Origin: DATAZK01 sp963731205
GTDB lineage: Bacteria > Actinomycetota > Actinomycetes > Frankiales > Frankiaceae
NCBI GenBank assembly: GCA_963731205.1
Contig: CAVSUJ010000002.1
Location: forward strand, 372,001 to 436,000
Length of the DNA stretch: 64,000 bases
Direction of reading: 5' to 3'
Below the pieces are notes generated by a model. The model had not been told where the DNA came from and did not search any database. It saw only the letters and a list, made by a program, of their open reading frames with translations. Below are positions 26,567-35,276 of this stretch, piece by piece. Made by a program: the position numbers and the translations under genes. Each line of letters starts with the position of its first letter. Position 1 is the stretch's first letter.

Positions 26567-27784
26567 ATGGATGAGTTCCCGAAGATCATCTCGGTGGACG
26601 ACCACGTGGTCGAGCCGGCCAATCTCTGGCAGGACCGGCTGCCGCAGAAGTTCAAGGACGCCGGGCCGAAGGTGGTCATGGCGCCGCCGGGTGACGTCGA
26701 GTTCATCGGCGGCAAGCTCACCGTCGGCATGGGTGAGCCGGGAAGCGGCAAGGACGTCGCCTGGTGGATGTACGGCGACCTGCAGCGCCCGCTGATGCGC
26801 CTCGACGCCGCGGTGGGCTACGACCGCGACGAGGTCGATCTTCGCCTGGTCAGCTACGACGAGATGCGCCCTGGAGCGTTCAGCGTCAAGGAACGCCTCG
26901 AGGACATGGATGCCAACTGGATCGAGTCCTCGCTCTGCTTCCCGACGTTCCCGCGCTTCTGCGGCCAGACGTTCCTCGAGGCGAAGGACAAGGACGTCGC
27001 TCTCGCCTGCGTGCAGGCCTACAACGACTGGATGGTCGAGGAGTGGTGCGCCGACCCGTCCGGCCGGCTCATCCCGCTGATCATCGTTCCGCTCTGGGAC
27101 GCGAGGCTCGCGGGCGAAGAGGTCCGGCGTAACGCGGCCCGCGGCGTGCGCGCCGTCTGCTTCTCGGAGATCCCGCCCTACCTCGGGCTCCCGTCGGTGC
27201 ACGACCCGGACAACTACTGGGACCCCTTCTTCGGGGCCTGCGCCGAGACCGGCACGGTCATCAACATGCACATCGGCTCGTCGTCGAAGATGCCCTCGAC
27301 GTCGGCCGACGCGCCCGCTGCGGTGGGCTCGACCCTGACGTTCGCCAACTCGGCGTACTCCCTGGTCGACTGGCTGATGAGCGGCACCTTCACCCGCCAC
27401 CCGAAGCTGCAGATCGCGTACTCCGAGGGCCAGATCGGCTGGATCCCCTACGTCCTTTCGCGCGCTGACACGGTGTGGGAGGAGAACCGCGGCTGGGGCG
27501 GTGTGGCCGACAAGGTCAAGGAGCCGCCGAGCGAGATCTTCCGCCGCCACGTCTACGGCTGCTTCTTCGACGACCCGCATGGCCTGAAGTCGCTCGATGA
27601 GATCGGCGTCGACCGCGTCACCTACGAGAGCGACTACCCGCATTCGGACAGCACGTGGCCCAAGACGCGCCACATCGCCGAGGAACAGATGAAGGACCTC
27701 GACCGCGAGACCGTCGAAATGATCGTCCGCGGTAATGCGATCACGATGCTCGGGCTGACCCCGGAAGGTCGCTGGGCCCGCTAG
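26567..27784 (+). CDS. Amidohydrolase 2 family metal-dependent hydrolase
   Basis: A 405-residue TIM-barrel hydrolase of the amidohydrolase-2/ACMSD-like group. The metal site starts as SVDDHVVEPANLWQDR, a DxH variant of the usual HxH, and the late Asp is in ESDYPHSDSTWP. Relatives hydrolyse or decarboxylate ring-cleavage products; many sit in actinobacterial steroid and aromatic clusters without known substrate. It is headed by operator site A and followed 43 bp later by a second amidohydrolase on the same strand, so the two are probably one operon. Confidence 0.8.
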   Translation: MDEFPKIISVDDHVVEPANLWQDRLPQKFKDAGPKVVMAPPGDVEFIGGKLTVGMGEPGSGKDVAWWMYGDLQRPLMRLDAAVGYDRDEVDLRLVSYDEMRPGAFSVKERLEDMDANWIESSLCFPTFPRFCGQTFLEAKDKDVALACVQAYNDWMVEEWCADPSGRLIPLIIVPLWDARLAGEEVRRNAARGVRAVCFSEIPPYLGLPSVHDPDNYWDPFFGACAETGTVINMHIGSSSKMPSTSADAPAAVGSTLTFANSAYSLVDWLMSGTFTRHPKLQIAYSEGQIGWIPYVLSRADTVWEENRGWGGVADKVKEPPSEIFRRHVYGCFFDDPHGLKSLDEIGVDRVTYESDYPHSDSTWPKTRHIAEEQMKDLDRETVEMIVRGNAITMLGLTPEGRWAR

Positions 27785-27827
27785 AGCACAACCAGCTCAT
27801 TCGCTCAAGACGTGAAAGGCAAGCTGC

Positions 27828-29555
27828 ATGCTCGACTACCTGATCCGCGGTGGCACGCTCGTCGACGGCACCGGCGCCCCCGGTGTGAAGGGTGACCTCG
27901 GGGTGCGCGACGGCCGGATCGTCGCCGTCGGCGGCACCATCTCCGAGGACGCCGCCGAGACCCTGGAGGCCGACGGCCTCGTCGTCTCCCCCGGCTTCGT
28001 CGACGTCCACACGCACTACGACGCGCAGCTGTTCTGGGACCCCTACGCGACCCCGTCCAACGTCCACGGGGTCACCACCGTGCTCGGTGGCAATTGCGGT
28101 TTCACCCTGGCGCCATTGCATTCCAAGGACGCCGACTACCTGCGCCGGATGATGGCGAAGGTGGAGGGCATGCCACTGGTCGCGCTGGAGACGGGCGTCG
28201 ACTGGAAGTGGGAGACCTTCGGCGATTACCTCGATCTGCTCGACGGCAAGATCGGGCTCAACGCCGCGTTCCTCGTCGGCCACTGCGCGCTGCGCCGCTA
28301 CGTCATGGGCGAGGACGCCATCGGCAACGAGGCGACCCCCGAGCAGATCGACGAGATGGTGCGGGTGCTGCACGCCTCGATCGAGGCCGGTGCCATCGGC
28401 TTCTCGACCACCCTCTCCTCCACCCACTCCGACGGTGACGGCAAGCCGGTCGCGTCGCGCTGGGCGAGCAAGGACGAGCTCATCGCGCTGTGCAAGGCGA
28501 CCGGCGAGCACGAGGGCACCCTGCTCGAAGGCATCGTGCAGGGCTGCCTGGACAAGTTCTCCGACGACGAGATCGAACTGCTCGCCGACATGTCCGCCGC
28601 AGCCGGGCGTCCGCTCAACTGGAACGTCCTCACGATCGACGGGCGCACTCCCGAGAAGGTCGAGCACCAGCTGAAGGCCTCGGCCCGGGCACGTGAGAAG
28701 GGCGGCCGGGTCGTCGCGCTGACGATGCCGACCCTGGTGCCGATGAACATGAGCCTGCGCACCTTCTGCGCGCTGAACCTGATCCCCGGCTGGGGCGACG
28801 TCCTCGGCCTGCCGATCCCCGAGCGCATCGCGGCCCTGAAGGACAAGGCCACCCGCGATGAGATGCTGCGCCGGGCCAACAGCCCCGAGGCCGGCGTCTT
28901 CCGCCGGCTCGCCGACTTCGCCCGCTACGTCATCGGTGACACGTTCTCCGCCGAGAACGAAGGCCTGAAGGGCCGCAAGGTCGCAGACATTGCCGAAGAG
29001 CGGGGCGACGCCGATCCGTTCGAGACGCTCGTCAACATCGCTGCTGCCGACGAGCTGAAGACCGTGCTGTGGCCGATGCCGACCGACAACGACCCGAGTT
29101 CGTGGGGCCTGCGTGCTGACACCTGGGAGAACCCCGACGTCGTGCTCGGCGGCTCCGACGCCGGCGCTCACCTCGACCGGATGGCCGGGGCGCCCTATCC
29201 CACGCGCTTCCTCGGCGACTGCATCCGCGGGCGCAAGCTGCTGCCGCTGGAGCGAGCGATCCAGATGATGACCGACGAGCCGGCGCAGCTCTTCGGGCTG
29301 CGCGAGCGCGGGCGGCTGGCTGAGGGCTACTGGGCCGACGTCACGGTCTTCGATCCGCAGACCATCACGTCCGACGACGTGACGCTGGTACACGACCTTC
29401 CCGGCGGATCCGCCCGGCTCACCGGAGGGTCGCAGGGCATGGTGCGGGTGCTCGTCAACGGCACCGAAATCGTCCGCGACGGCAAGGCTTCCGGCGCCCT
29501 GCCCGGCACGCTCATGCGGGCCGGACGCGACACCGTCTCGGTCAACACCCACTGA
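27828..29555 (+). CDS. N-acyl-D-amino-acid deacylase family amidohydrolase
   Basis: A 575-residue amidohydrolase-3/D-aminoacylase-like protein. It begins with the urease-type beta-sandwich (LIRGGTLVDGTGAP, VRDGRIVAVG). The first metal motif VDVHTHYDAQLFWDP follows, then GNCGFTLAP, VGHCALRRYVMG and the late GGSDAGAHLDRM. The C-terminus returns to the sandwich with GYWADVTVFDP. The D-aminoacylase name reflects family only: in catabolic blocks like this one the true substrate is unknown. Same strand as, and just after, the amidohydrolase-2 gene. Confidence 0.8.
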   Translation: MLDYLIRGGTLVDGTGAPGVKGDLGVRDGRIVAVGGTISEDAAETLEADGLVVSPGFVDVHTHYDAQLFWDPYATPSNVHGVTTVLGGNCGFTLAPLHSKDADYLRRMMAKVEGMPLVALETGVDWKWETFGDYLDLLDGKIGLNAAFLVGHCALRRYVMGEDAIGNEATPEQIDEMVRVLHASIEAGAIGFSTTLSSTHSDGDGKPVASRWASKDELIALCKATGEHEGTLLEGIVQGCLDKFSDDEIELLADMSAAAGRPLNWNVLTIDGRTPEKVEHQLKASARAREKGGRVVALTMPTLVPMNMSLRTFCALNLIPGWGDVLGLPIPERIAALKDKATRDEMLRRANSPEAGVFRRLADFARYVIGDTFSAENEGLKGRKVADIAEERGDADPFETLVNIAAADELKTVLWPMPTDNDPSSWGLRADTWENPDVVLGGSDAGAHLDRMAGAPYPTRFLGDCIRGRKLLPLERAIQMMTDEPAQLFGLRERGRLAEGYWADVTVFDPQTITSDDVTLVHDLPGGSARLTGGSQGMVRVLVNGTEIVRDGKASGALPGTLMRAGRDTVSVNTH

Positions 29556-29577
29556 GCCACGCCCGAAGGCGCAGCCG

Positions 29578-29793
29578 TCAGAGGCTGGTGTGGATGTCGG
29601 CGGCGGAATTCAAGGCGAAGTCGATGCCCATGAAGATCGCCCAGAACACCAGCCCGACGACGATGGCACTGACGAGGAAGACCGGCACCAACGTCAGCCA
29701 TTTGCGGTACGCGCGCACGTCAGGGCTCTGCTCCAGGAGGCGCTGGAGCGGCACGTCGACAACGGGCAGGTAGTACGGGGAATGGACGGCCAT
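29578..29793 (-). CDS. Small single-span membrane protein, unknown function
   Basis: A 71-residue protein with a soluble N-terminus (about 1-32, containing DVRAYRKW) and one long hydrophobic helix (about 33-58, VPVFLVSAIVVGLVFWAIF). I do not recognise a family. It lies between converging and diverging genes, 22 bp from the deacylase stop, with a weak ribosome site. Codon use is normal for the window, which favours a real gene. Confidence 0.55.
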   Translation of the reverse strand: MAVHSPYYLPVVDVPLQRLLEQSPDVRAYRKWLTLVPVFLVSAIVVGLVFWAIFMGIDFALNSAADIHTSL

Positions 29794-29859
29794 GGCGCGA
29801 TCATGCGACCGACCGTCCGATATTTCCGCGATCCGGCCGCTCGAACGCGGCGTGTCGCG

Positions 29860-31035
29860 TCAATGGACCGCTGACGCGGGCGTCGCCGCCGCTCTCGAAT
29901 CACGCACGGCCCGGCCAACCGCGAGCGCGATGAAGGCCGTCAATGCCGGCACGACCCCGAGCGCGACCGGCAGCGACGTCGCCGATGCCAGCTGGCCGAT
30001 GATCGGTGGCCCGAAGACGAATCCGGCCCATCCCATGGCCGAGACGGCCGCAATCCCCGCTCCCGCCGGCAAGCCGGGCAGGCGGCCGGCCTCGCTGAAC
30101 ACGGTCGGAACCACCGCGGCCAATCCGCCGCCCAGCGCTGCCAAGCCGACCAGCGCGACCCACGCATCGGCGCTGAGCAGCCCGGCCGCGAAGGCAGCCG
30201 CCCCCGTACCGGCAAGCACGGTCAGGACCCGCACCATCCGGTAGCGGGCGAAAAGCCAGTCCGCCCGTAGCCGGACGACGACCATGGCCAGGACGAAGAC
30301 CGCGTATCCCAGGCTGGCCACGAGTGCCGTGGAACCGAGCGAGTCGCGCAGGTAGACCGCCGACCAGTCCGCTGCCGCGCCCTCCCCGAGCATCGACGCG
30401 AAGGCGATTGCTCCGAGCAGAACCACCATCCACGTCCAGCGCCGCACATGTCCCCCGCGCGGATCGGAGGGGGCCGCCATGTCCGTGGCCACCAGCCCTG
30501 CGGTCAATGGCGCGGCCAGCAGCACCGGGACGCCGAGGATGACCAGCTGCACGGTGAGTGAGAGCCCGAGCCACACGCCCAACGCACCGGCTCCCGCACC
30601 CGCCAGCGCGCCCAGGCTCCACCGCCCGTGCAGGCCGGACATCATCGTCTGGCCCGCCGCCCGCTCTTGCGTGACCCCCTGGGTGTTCATGGAGACGTCG
30701 AGCGTCCCCTGGAAACCACCCCACACCAGGAGCGCCAGGGCCAGCAGGAGGGGGGATCCGGCCAGTCCCACGAAAGGGCCGGCGAGGGCGTAGCCCACGA
30801 GGCAGCCGAGCACCATCCGCTTGCTCCCCACCCGCGGGAGCAGCCACGCCCCGACAGCCATCGCCGAGATCGACCCGACCGGCGTCGCCAGCAGGACGAG
30901 CCCGAGACTGCCGTCGGAAAGCCCCAGATGCGCCTTCACATGGGGGATGTGCGCAGCCCACGACGCGAAGAGCAGGCCGTGGATGAAGAACACGCCGTTG
31001 AGGGTCTGCCGCGCGTTCGGCCGGGCGCTCGGCAT
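29860..31035 (-). CDS. MFS transporter
   Basis: A 391-residue, 12-helix major-facilitator protein of the FucP/YbjJ-like kind. It has the NGVFFIHGLLFASWAAHIP first helix, a DGSLGLVLLATPVGS segment and the LPRVGSKR loop corresponding to motif A. The substrate cannot be told from sequence. Divergent from the F420-type oxidoreductase with 31 bp between starts. No operator seen in that gap. Confidence 0.85.
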   Translation of the reverse strand: MPSARPNARQTLNGVFFIHGLLFASWAAHIPHVKAHLGLSDGSLGLVLLATPVGSISAMAVGAWLLPRVGSKRMVLGCLVGYALAGPFVGLAGSPLLLALALLVWGGFQGTLDVSMNTQGVTQERAAGQTMMSGLHGRWSLGALAGAGAGALGVWLGLSLTVQLVILGVPVLLAAPLTAGLVATDMAAPSDPRGGHVRRWTWMVVLLGAIAFASMLGEGAAADWSAVYLRDSLGSTALVASLGYAVFVLAMVVVRLRADWLFARYRMVRVLTVLAGTGAAAFAAGLLSADAWVALVGLAALGGGLAAVVPTVFSEAGRLPGLPAGAGIAAVSAMGWAGFVFGPPIIGQLASATSLPVALGVVPALTAFIALAVGRAVRDSRAAATPASAVH

Positions 31036-31066
31036 ACCCGCGACGCTACGGCCGTTGCGACGTCAT

Positions 31067-31498
31067 ATGCCAACGACTAACGCACTGACACAGGAGCACC
31101 GCGAGTTCCTGCTCGCTGGTACGCGCACCGCCAAACTCGCCTACACCGCTGCGGATGGCCGACCGCTCATCGCACCCGTGTGGTTCACCGTCGACGGCGA
31201 CGCCGTCACGTTCTGCACCGGCGCCGATACCGCCAAGGGACGCGCGCTGCGCCGCGATCCGCGCGTCAGCATCTGCGTCGACCTCGAAGCGCGGCCGTAC
31301 GCGTTCGTGCAGATCCAGGGGGTCGCCGAATTGATCGACGACGTCGACGAGGCCCGCCGGATCTCCACCATCGTCGGTGCCCGCTACATGGGCGAGGACC
31401 GCGCCGAGGAGTTCGGCGCCCGCAACGGCGTGCCCGGCGAGTACACAGTCCGGGTCACGCCCACCAAGGTCATCTCGGCGTTCGACATGACCGCCTGA
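31067..31498 (+). CDS. PPOX-class F420-dependent oxidoreductase/FDOR-B-like protein
   Basis: A 143-residue split-barrel flavin/deazaflavin-binding protein. The signature is LAYTAADGRPLIAPVWF, then FCTGADTAKGRALRRDPRVSICVD, the usual F420/FMN phosphate and ring contacts of the family. Start ATG 31067 begins the homology. Such proteins reduce diverse substrates or bind tetrapyrroles; the specific role is unknown. Converges on the alcohol dehydrogenase with 4 bp between stops. Confidence 0.83.
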   Translation: MPTTNALTQEHREFLLAGTRTAKLAYTAADGRPLIAPVWFTVDGDAVTFCTGADTAKGRALRRDPRVSICVDLEARPYAFVQIQGVAELIDDVDEARRISTIVGARYMGEDRAEEFGARNGVPGEYTVRVTPTKVISAFDMTA

Positions 31499-31502
31499 GG
31501 GA

Positions 31503-32606
31503 TCAGAAGGTGATGACTCCCCTGGCGAGCTTGCCGTCGTGCATGTCCTGGACGACGTCGAAGAAGTTCTCCATCGGGTAGACCTGCGAGACCATCCGGT
31601 CGAGGTCGAGCAGGCCCTTCTTGTACATGTCGACGATCACCGGGATGTCCTTCTGGGCGCGCACGCCGCCGGCCCGGCTGCCGATGATCCCGCGGTCGAC
31701 CTGGGTGAGGTGGGTGATCGGGACCGCGTAGGTGACGCCCGGCGCGGGGACACCGACCTGCACGCAGGTGCCTCCCCAGTCCAGGCAGCGCACCGCTGAA
31801 TCGGTCACGGCAGGGTGGCCGACGCACTCGAACGACCAGTTGACGCCGCCGCCGCCGAACGGTCCTTCGTCCTGCTGCTCCGACCACGGCACGAGCTCGC
31901 GGATCTTGGCGACCGCGTCTTCCTTGCTGGCATCGATGAAGTGGGTGGCGCCGAGCTCGAGCGCCAGCTTGCCCTTCGACGCGAGGGTGTCGACGGCGAT
32001 GATCTTCCCGGCGGCCTTGATGCGCAGCCCCTGGATCACCGAGAGGCCGACCCCGCCGGCGCCGAAGACGGCCGTGTTGTCGCCCGGCTGGATGTTGGCC
32101 CGGTTGAAGACCGAGCCGACACCGGTCACGACGCCGCACGCGATGAGGCACGCGGAGGTGAGCGGGATGTCCTTGTCGATCGGGACCGCCTGCACCTCCT
32201 TGATGATCGTGCGCTCAGCGAAGGAGGAGGTGGCGGCGAAGTTGCCGCCGGGGACGCCGCCGACCGTGAACGGCTCGGTGCGGTTGCCGATGGACTGCTT
32301 GCACCACGTCGGGTGGCCGGCGTTGCACCGGTCGCAGATGCCGCAATTGGCAACCGTGCCGATGACGATGTGGTCGCCCGCCTTGACCCGGGTCACCTGA
32401 TTGCCGACCGCCTCGACGACGCCCGCACCCTCGTGGCCCATCACCGACGGCGCCGGCCACGGGATCGTCCCGTCGACGACGCTGATGTCGCTGTGACAGA
32501 CGCCGGCAGCCGCGACGCGGACGAGTACCTCATTGGGGCCGGGCTGGCGGACTTCCACGTCGCTGCGGATCTCCGCGGTCTTTCCGTTGAACACGATGGC
32601 GCGCAC
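31503..32606 (-). CDS. Zinc-dependent alcohol dehydrogenase (class III-like MDR)
   Basis: A 367-residue NAD-dependent medium-chain dehydrogenase. The catalytic zinc ligands are C37 in AAGVCHSD and the His of MGHEGAG. The structural zinc lobe is present as NCGICDRCNAGHPTWC, and VFGAGGVGLSVIQG is the Rossmann loop. Similar enzymes oxidise alcohols made during side-chain or hydroxysteroid breakdown. The GTG start at 32606 has a GAGAGG ribosome site. It follows the aldehyde dehydrogenase by 56 bp on the same strand, a natural alcohol-to-acid pair. Confidence 0.9.
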   Translation of the reverse strand: MRAIVFNGKTAEIRSDVEVRQPGPNEVLVRVAAAGVCHSDISVVDGTIPWPAPSVMGHEGAGVVEAVGNQVTRVKAGDHIVIGTVANCGICDRCNAGHPTWCKQSIGNRTEPFTVGGVPGGNFAATSSFAERTIIKEVQAVPIDKDIPLTSACLIACGVVTGVGSVFNRANIQPGDNTAVFGAGGVGLSVIQGLRIKAAGKIIAVDTLASKGKLALELGATHFIDASKEDAVAKIRELVPWSEQQDEGPFGGGGVNWSFECVGHPAVTDSAVRCLDWGGTCVQVGVPAPGVTYAVPITHLTQVDRGIIGSRAGGVRAQKDIPVIVDMYKKGLLDLDRMVSQVYPMENFFDVVQDMHDGKLARGVITF

Positions 32607-32662
32607 GCTGGCTACCTCTCTCGGTGAATGAGCTCAGGAAAGACCGTCCGGACTGCTCTGGC

Positions 32663-34129
32663 TCAGCTGGGCCACACAATGCTCTGGAGCTCGCTGTAGG
32701 CGTGAAGGCCATAGACGCCGCCGTCGCGACCGACGCCGCTCATCTTGAACCCACCGAACGGCGCCTCGTGATTGCGCTGGGCCGTATTGACGCCGACCAG
32801 GCCGGTACGCAGCTGGCGCGCGACGCGATAGCCGCGTCCGGTGTCGCCGGTGTAGACGTAGTCGTAGAGGCCGTACGGGGTTCCGTTGGCCAGCTCGAGC
32901 GCCTCGTCCTCGTCGTCGAACGTGAGCACGACGACGACCGGGCCGAAGAACTCCCCTTGCGCCGCAGCACTGTCCGGCGCCACGCCGGAGAGCAGCGTCG
33001 GCTTCACGTAGAAACCCTTGTCCAGCTCCGGACGCCCGCCGCCCGCGACCAGCTCGGCGCCGGCGCTGACCGCACTCGCGATCCCGGCCTCGACCCGGCC
33101 GCGTTGGGCATCGGTGATGAGCGGGCCGACGACCGTGTCTGCGGCGAGCGGGTCACCGACCTTCAGCGCGGCTGCGCAGCCGGACAGCTTGCCGATGAGC
33201 TCATCGCGCTTGCTTCGGTGGACTATCACCCGGGTGGGCGCGGTGCAGATCTGCCCGGAGTGGAAGGTCCAGGTGCTGGAGATGCCGCCCACCGCCAGGT
33301 CGACATCGCCGTCCTCGAAGACGATGGCCGCTCCCTTGCCGCCGAGCTCGAGCAGCTGGCGCTTCATGCCGTCACCGCACGCCGTCGCGATGATCCGGCC
33401 GACCGCGGTGCTGCCGGTGAAGCTGACCATGTCGACGTCGGGCGAGGTGGTGAGGGCGGCACCAGCAGCCGCGCCGGAGCCGCCGATGATGTTGACGACC
33501 CCGGCCGGGAGGCCCGCCTCCAGCAAGATCTCGCCGAACCGCAGGATGTGCAGCGGGTCCTGTGGCGCCGGCTTGGCGATGACCGTATTGCCCATCGCGA
33601 GCGCCGGGGCGATCTTGCCGGCCAGGTTCACCAGCGGAAAATTGTAGGAGGTGATGCAGGCGACCACGCCCACCGGCTCGCGCACCGCGACCGCATTGAT
33701 CATGCCGCCGGGAGCAAGTGGCGTCGCGTTCATCAGCGACGGGGGAAGCGGGGTCGTGTCGGACATCGTGGCGCCGCGGGCGTAGCGCCGGAAACGATCC
33801 ACCGCCACCGGTACCTGCATGGTGGATGCGACGCGCATGGTCGCGCCCGTCTCCGCCTGCAGCAGCGGGATGATCTCCTCGCCCTGCTTGACGAGCAGAT
33901 CGGCAACGCGGTCGAGGATCTCGGCGCGATACTCCGGCGTCGTGCGAGACCAGCTCCTGAACGCCTGCTTCGCCGCGGCTGCCGCCTCGAGGGCTTGCTG
34001 CACGCTCGCCTCGGGCGCCTGACCGACGACCTCTTCGGTCGCGGGGTTGACGACGTCGTAGTGACCGCCACCCGGCTCGACCCACTCGCCGTCGAGCAGC
34101 AATCGACCGGGCTCAACCGCAAGCGACAT
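32663..34129 (-). CDS. NAD(P)-dependent aldehyde dehydrogenase
   Basis: Oxidises an aldehyde to the acid. The 488-residue protein has NFPLVNLAGKIAPALAMGN, FTGSTAVGRIIA, the general base Glu in LELGGKGAAIVF and the catalytic Cys in FHSGQICTAP. It pairs with the alcohol dehydrogenase downstream. Two copies of TGACGCTCCGTC lie at its 5' end, one of them inside a full CTGAC-N5-GTCAG palindrome, so it is likely repressed by the same regulator as the amidohydrolase and CaiB genes. Confidence 0.93.
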   Translation of the reverse strand: MSLAVEPGRLLLDGEWVEPGGGHYDVVNPATEEVVGQAPEASVQQALEAAAAAKQAFRSWSRTTPEYRAEILDRVADLLVKQGEEIIPLLQAETGATMRVASTMQVPVAVDRFRRYARGATMSDTTPLPPSLMNATPLAPGGMINAVAVREPVGVVACITSYNFPLVNLAGKIAPALAMGNTVIAKPAPQDPLHILRFGEILLEAGLPAGVVNIIGGSGAAAGAALTTSPDVDMVSFTGSTAVGRIIATACGDGMKRQLLELGGKGAAIVFEDGDVDLAVGGISSTWTFHSGQICTAPTRVIVHRSKRDELIGKLSGCAAALKVGDPLAADTVVGPLITDAQRGRVEAGIASAVSAGAELVAGGGRPELDKGFYVKPTLLSGVAPDSAAAQGEFFGPVVVVLTFDDEDEALELANGTPYGLYDYVYTGDTGRGYRVARQLRTGLVGVNTAQRNHEAPFGGFKMSGVGRDGGVYGLHAYSELQSIVWPS

Positions 34130-34140
34130 GACGCTCCGTC
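34129..34140. promoter_or_regulatory. Degenerate second copy of the operator core at the ALDH start
   Basis: TGACGCTCCGTC repeats exactly the core of site B (34159-34170) 30 bp away, about three helical turns, and overlaps the aldehyde dehydrogenase ATG. Its outer bases no longer match the palindrome. Confidence 0.45.
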
Positions 34141-34157
34141 CTGGGGATGGCGATGAC

Positions 34158-34172
34158 CTGACGCTCCGTCAG
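34158..34172. promoter_or_regulatory. CTGAC-N5-GTCAG operator, site B
   Basis: CTGACGCTCCGTCAG, 28 bp upstream of the aldehyde dehydrogenase ATG in the 58-bp gap after the hydratase gene. Same 15-bp pattern as sites A, C and D. Confidence 0.7.
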
Positions 34173-34187
34173 ATTATCGCGCCCGCC

Positions 34188-34691
34188 CTACTGGGCCGGA
34201 GCCGCCTTCCGAAGCAGGAAGCTCATGATCTGGGTGACGACCGGGGCACCCGAATCGTCCTTCAGATCGGTGCGCACCTTGACCACCGTCATGGTGGCGC
34301 CGCCCTTGCCCTCCTTGACCGAGACGTCCTCGACGACGCCCGAGGAGTGCAGGCGCATCCCGACGGTCAGCGGCGCGTGGTAGCGGAACTCCTGCTCGCC
34401 GTGCAGCAGCAGGCCGCCGTCACGGCGCAGGTCGGCGAGTACGGAGCCGAGGTCGGCGGCCTCGGGGTCGCGGGCGGGCTGATCCTCGGCGAGCGCGCCC
34501 CAGTAGCCGGCGACGAAGGAGAACGTCGGCGGCACCGGGACGGCGGAGAATCCGGCGGCCTCGGCGGCCGGGGCCGAGGAGTAGACCGGGCTCGTGGCGT
34601 AGACGGCTTCGGCGAAACGGGCCACCGGGCCGCGCTCGACGATGACGACGGACTCGGGCATCTTGCGGCCCAGGAGGTCTTGGGCGGACAT
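34188..34691 (-). CDS. MaoC-like dehydratase, HadA-type (non-catalytic-looking) subunit
   Basis: A 167-residue hot-dog-fold protein with the FAS1-type dehydratase N-domain. It has KMPESVVIVERGPVARFAEA at the start, then FSAVPVPPTFSFVAGYW and LHGEQEFRYHAPLTVG. It resembles HadA of mycobacterial HadAB, in which this subunit lacks the hydratase Asp/His pair and pairs with a HadB-type subunit. That partner is the next gene upstream, only 1 nt away. In this setting the pair probably hydrates an enoyl-CoA in catabolism, not mycolic acid synthesis; that is inference from neighbours. Confidence 0.82.
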   Translation of the reverse strand: MSAQDLLGRKMPESVVIVERGPVARFAEAVYATSPVYSSAPAAEAAGFSAVPVPPTFSFVAGYWGALAEDQPARDPEAADLGSVLADLRRDGGLLLHGEQEFRYHAPLTVGMRLHSSGVVEDVSVKEGKGGATMTVVKVRTDLKDDSGAPVVTQIMSFLLRKAAPAQ

Positions 34692-34692
34692 G

Positions 34693-35118
34693 TCAGCGGC
34701 CTTCCTGTGCTGCGGTGCGGGACGGCAGCGTCGCGCTGGCCTCGCCGCTGATGACAGTGACTCCCTGGTCGGTGACGAGGTCGCAGGACAGGTCGACCGA
34801 GTCGCCGTTGACCGCGGTGATCGCGATCTTGGTCTGCAACACGTCACCGGGCCACGCCTGCTTGGTGAAGCGGACCGCGTAACGGGTCAGCGTGCCCTCG
34901 CCGACGTAATCGGTGAGGGCCGACGCGAGGAGCCCGGCCGAGAACATGCCGTGGCCGAAGACGCTCGGCATCCCGGCGGCCTTCGCCAGCACCTCGTCGT
35001 GGTGCATCGGGTTGAAGTCGCCGGACGCGCCCGCGTAGCGCACGAGATCAGTGCGGGTCAGCTCGTGCGAGCGTTCCGGGGCCGCACCCCCGACGGCGGC
35101 ATCCTCGGCGTACAACAC
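34693..35118 (-). CDS. MaoC-like (R)-enoyl-CoA hydratase, HadB-type catalytic subunit
   Basis: A 141-residue hot-dog protein with the hydratase-2 motif GDFNPMHHDEVLAK...FGHGM; the catalytic pair is Asp34 and His39. It opens with GTG at 35118 after a clean AGGAGG site. Its promoter region holds a perfect KstR box (35213-35226) shared with the divergent luciferase-like monooxygenase, which puts the hydratase pair in the steroid regulon. Confidence 0.85.
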   Translation of the reverse strand: MLYAEDAAVGGAAPERSHELTRTDLVRYAGASGDFNPMHHDEVLAKAAGMPSVFGHGMFSAGLLASALTDYVGEGTLTRYAVRFTKQAWPGDVLQTKIAITAVNGDSVDLSCDLVTDQGVTVISGEASATLPSRTAAQEGR

Positions 35119-35212
35119 GTCATCCTCCTGGCTGTCGGTCCGCAGGCGCTGGCATGCCTGCGAGCCGCACCGTACCGGGCGGACGCCGGGCAGGTGGGCT
35201 CGGCTATGGTCA

Positions 35213-35226
35213 TAGAACTTGTTCTA
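35213..35226. promoter_or_regulatory. KstR operator in a divergent promoter
   Basis: TAGAACTTGTTCTA is a perfect match to the known KstR consensus TnnAACnnGTTnnA and is fully palindromic. It lies 94 bp upstream of the hadB-like GTG and 50 bp upstream of the monooxygenase ATG, so KstR can repress both directions. Confidence 0.85.
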
Positions 35227-35276
35227 GAGTCGGGCGCGCTCGCGCTGCCGACGGCTGCCGAGGGAGTCAGCACGCC

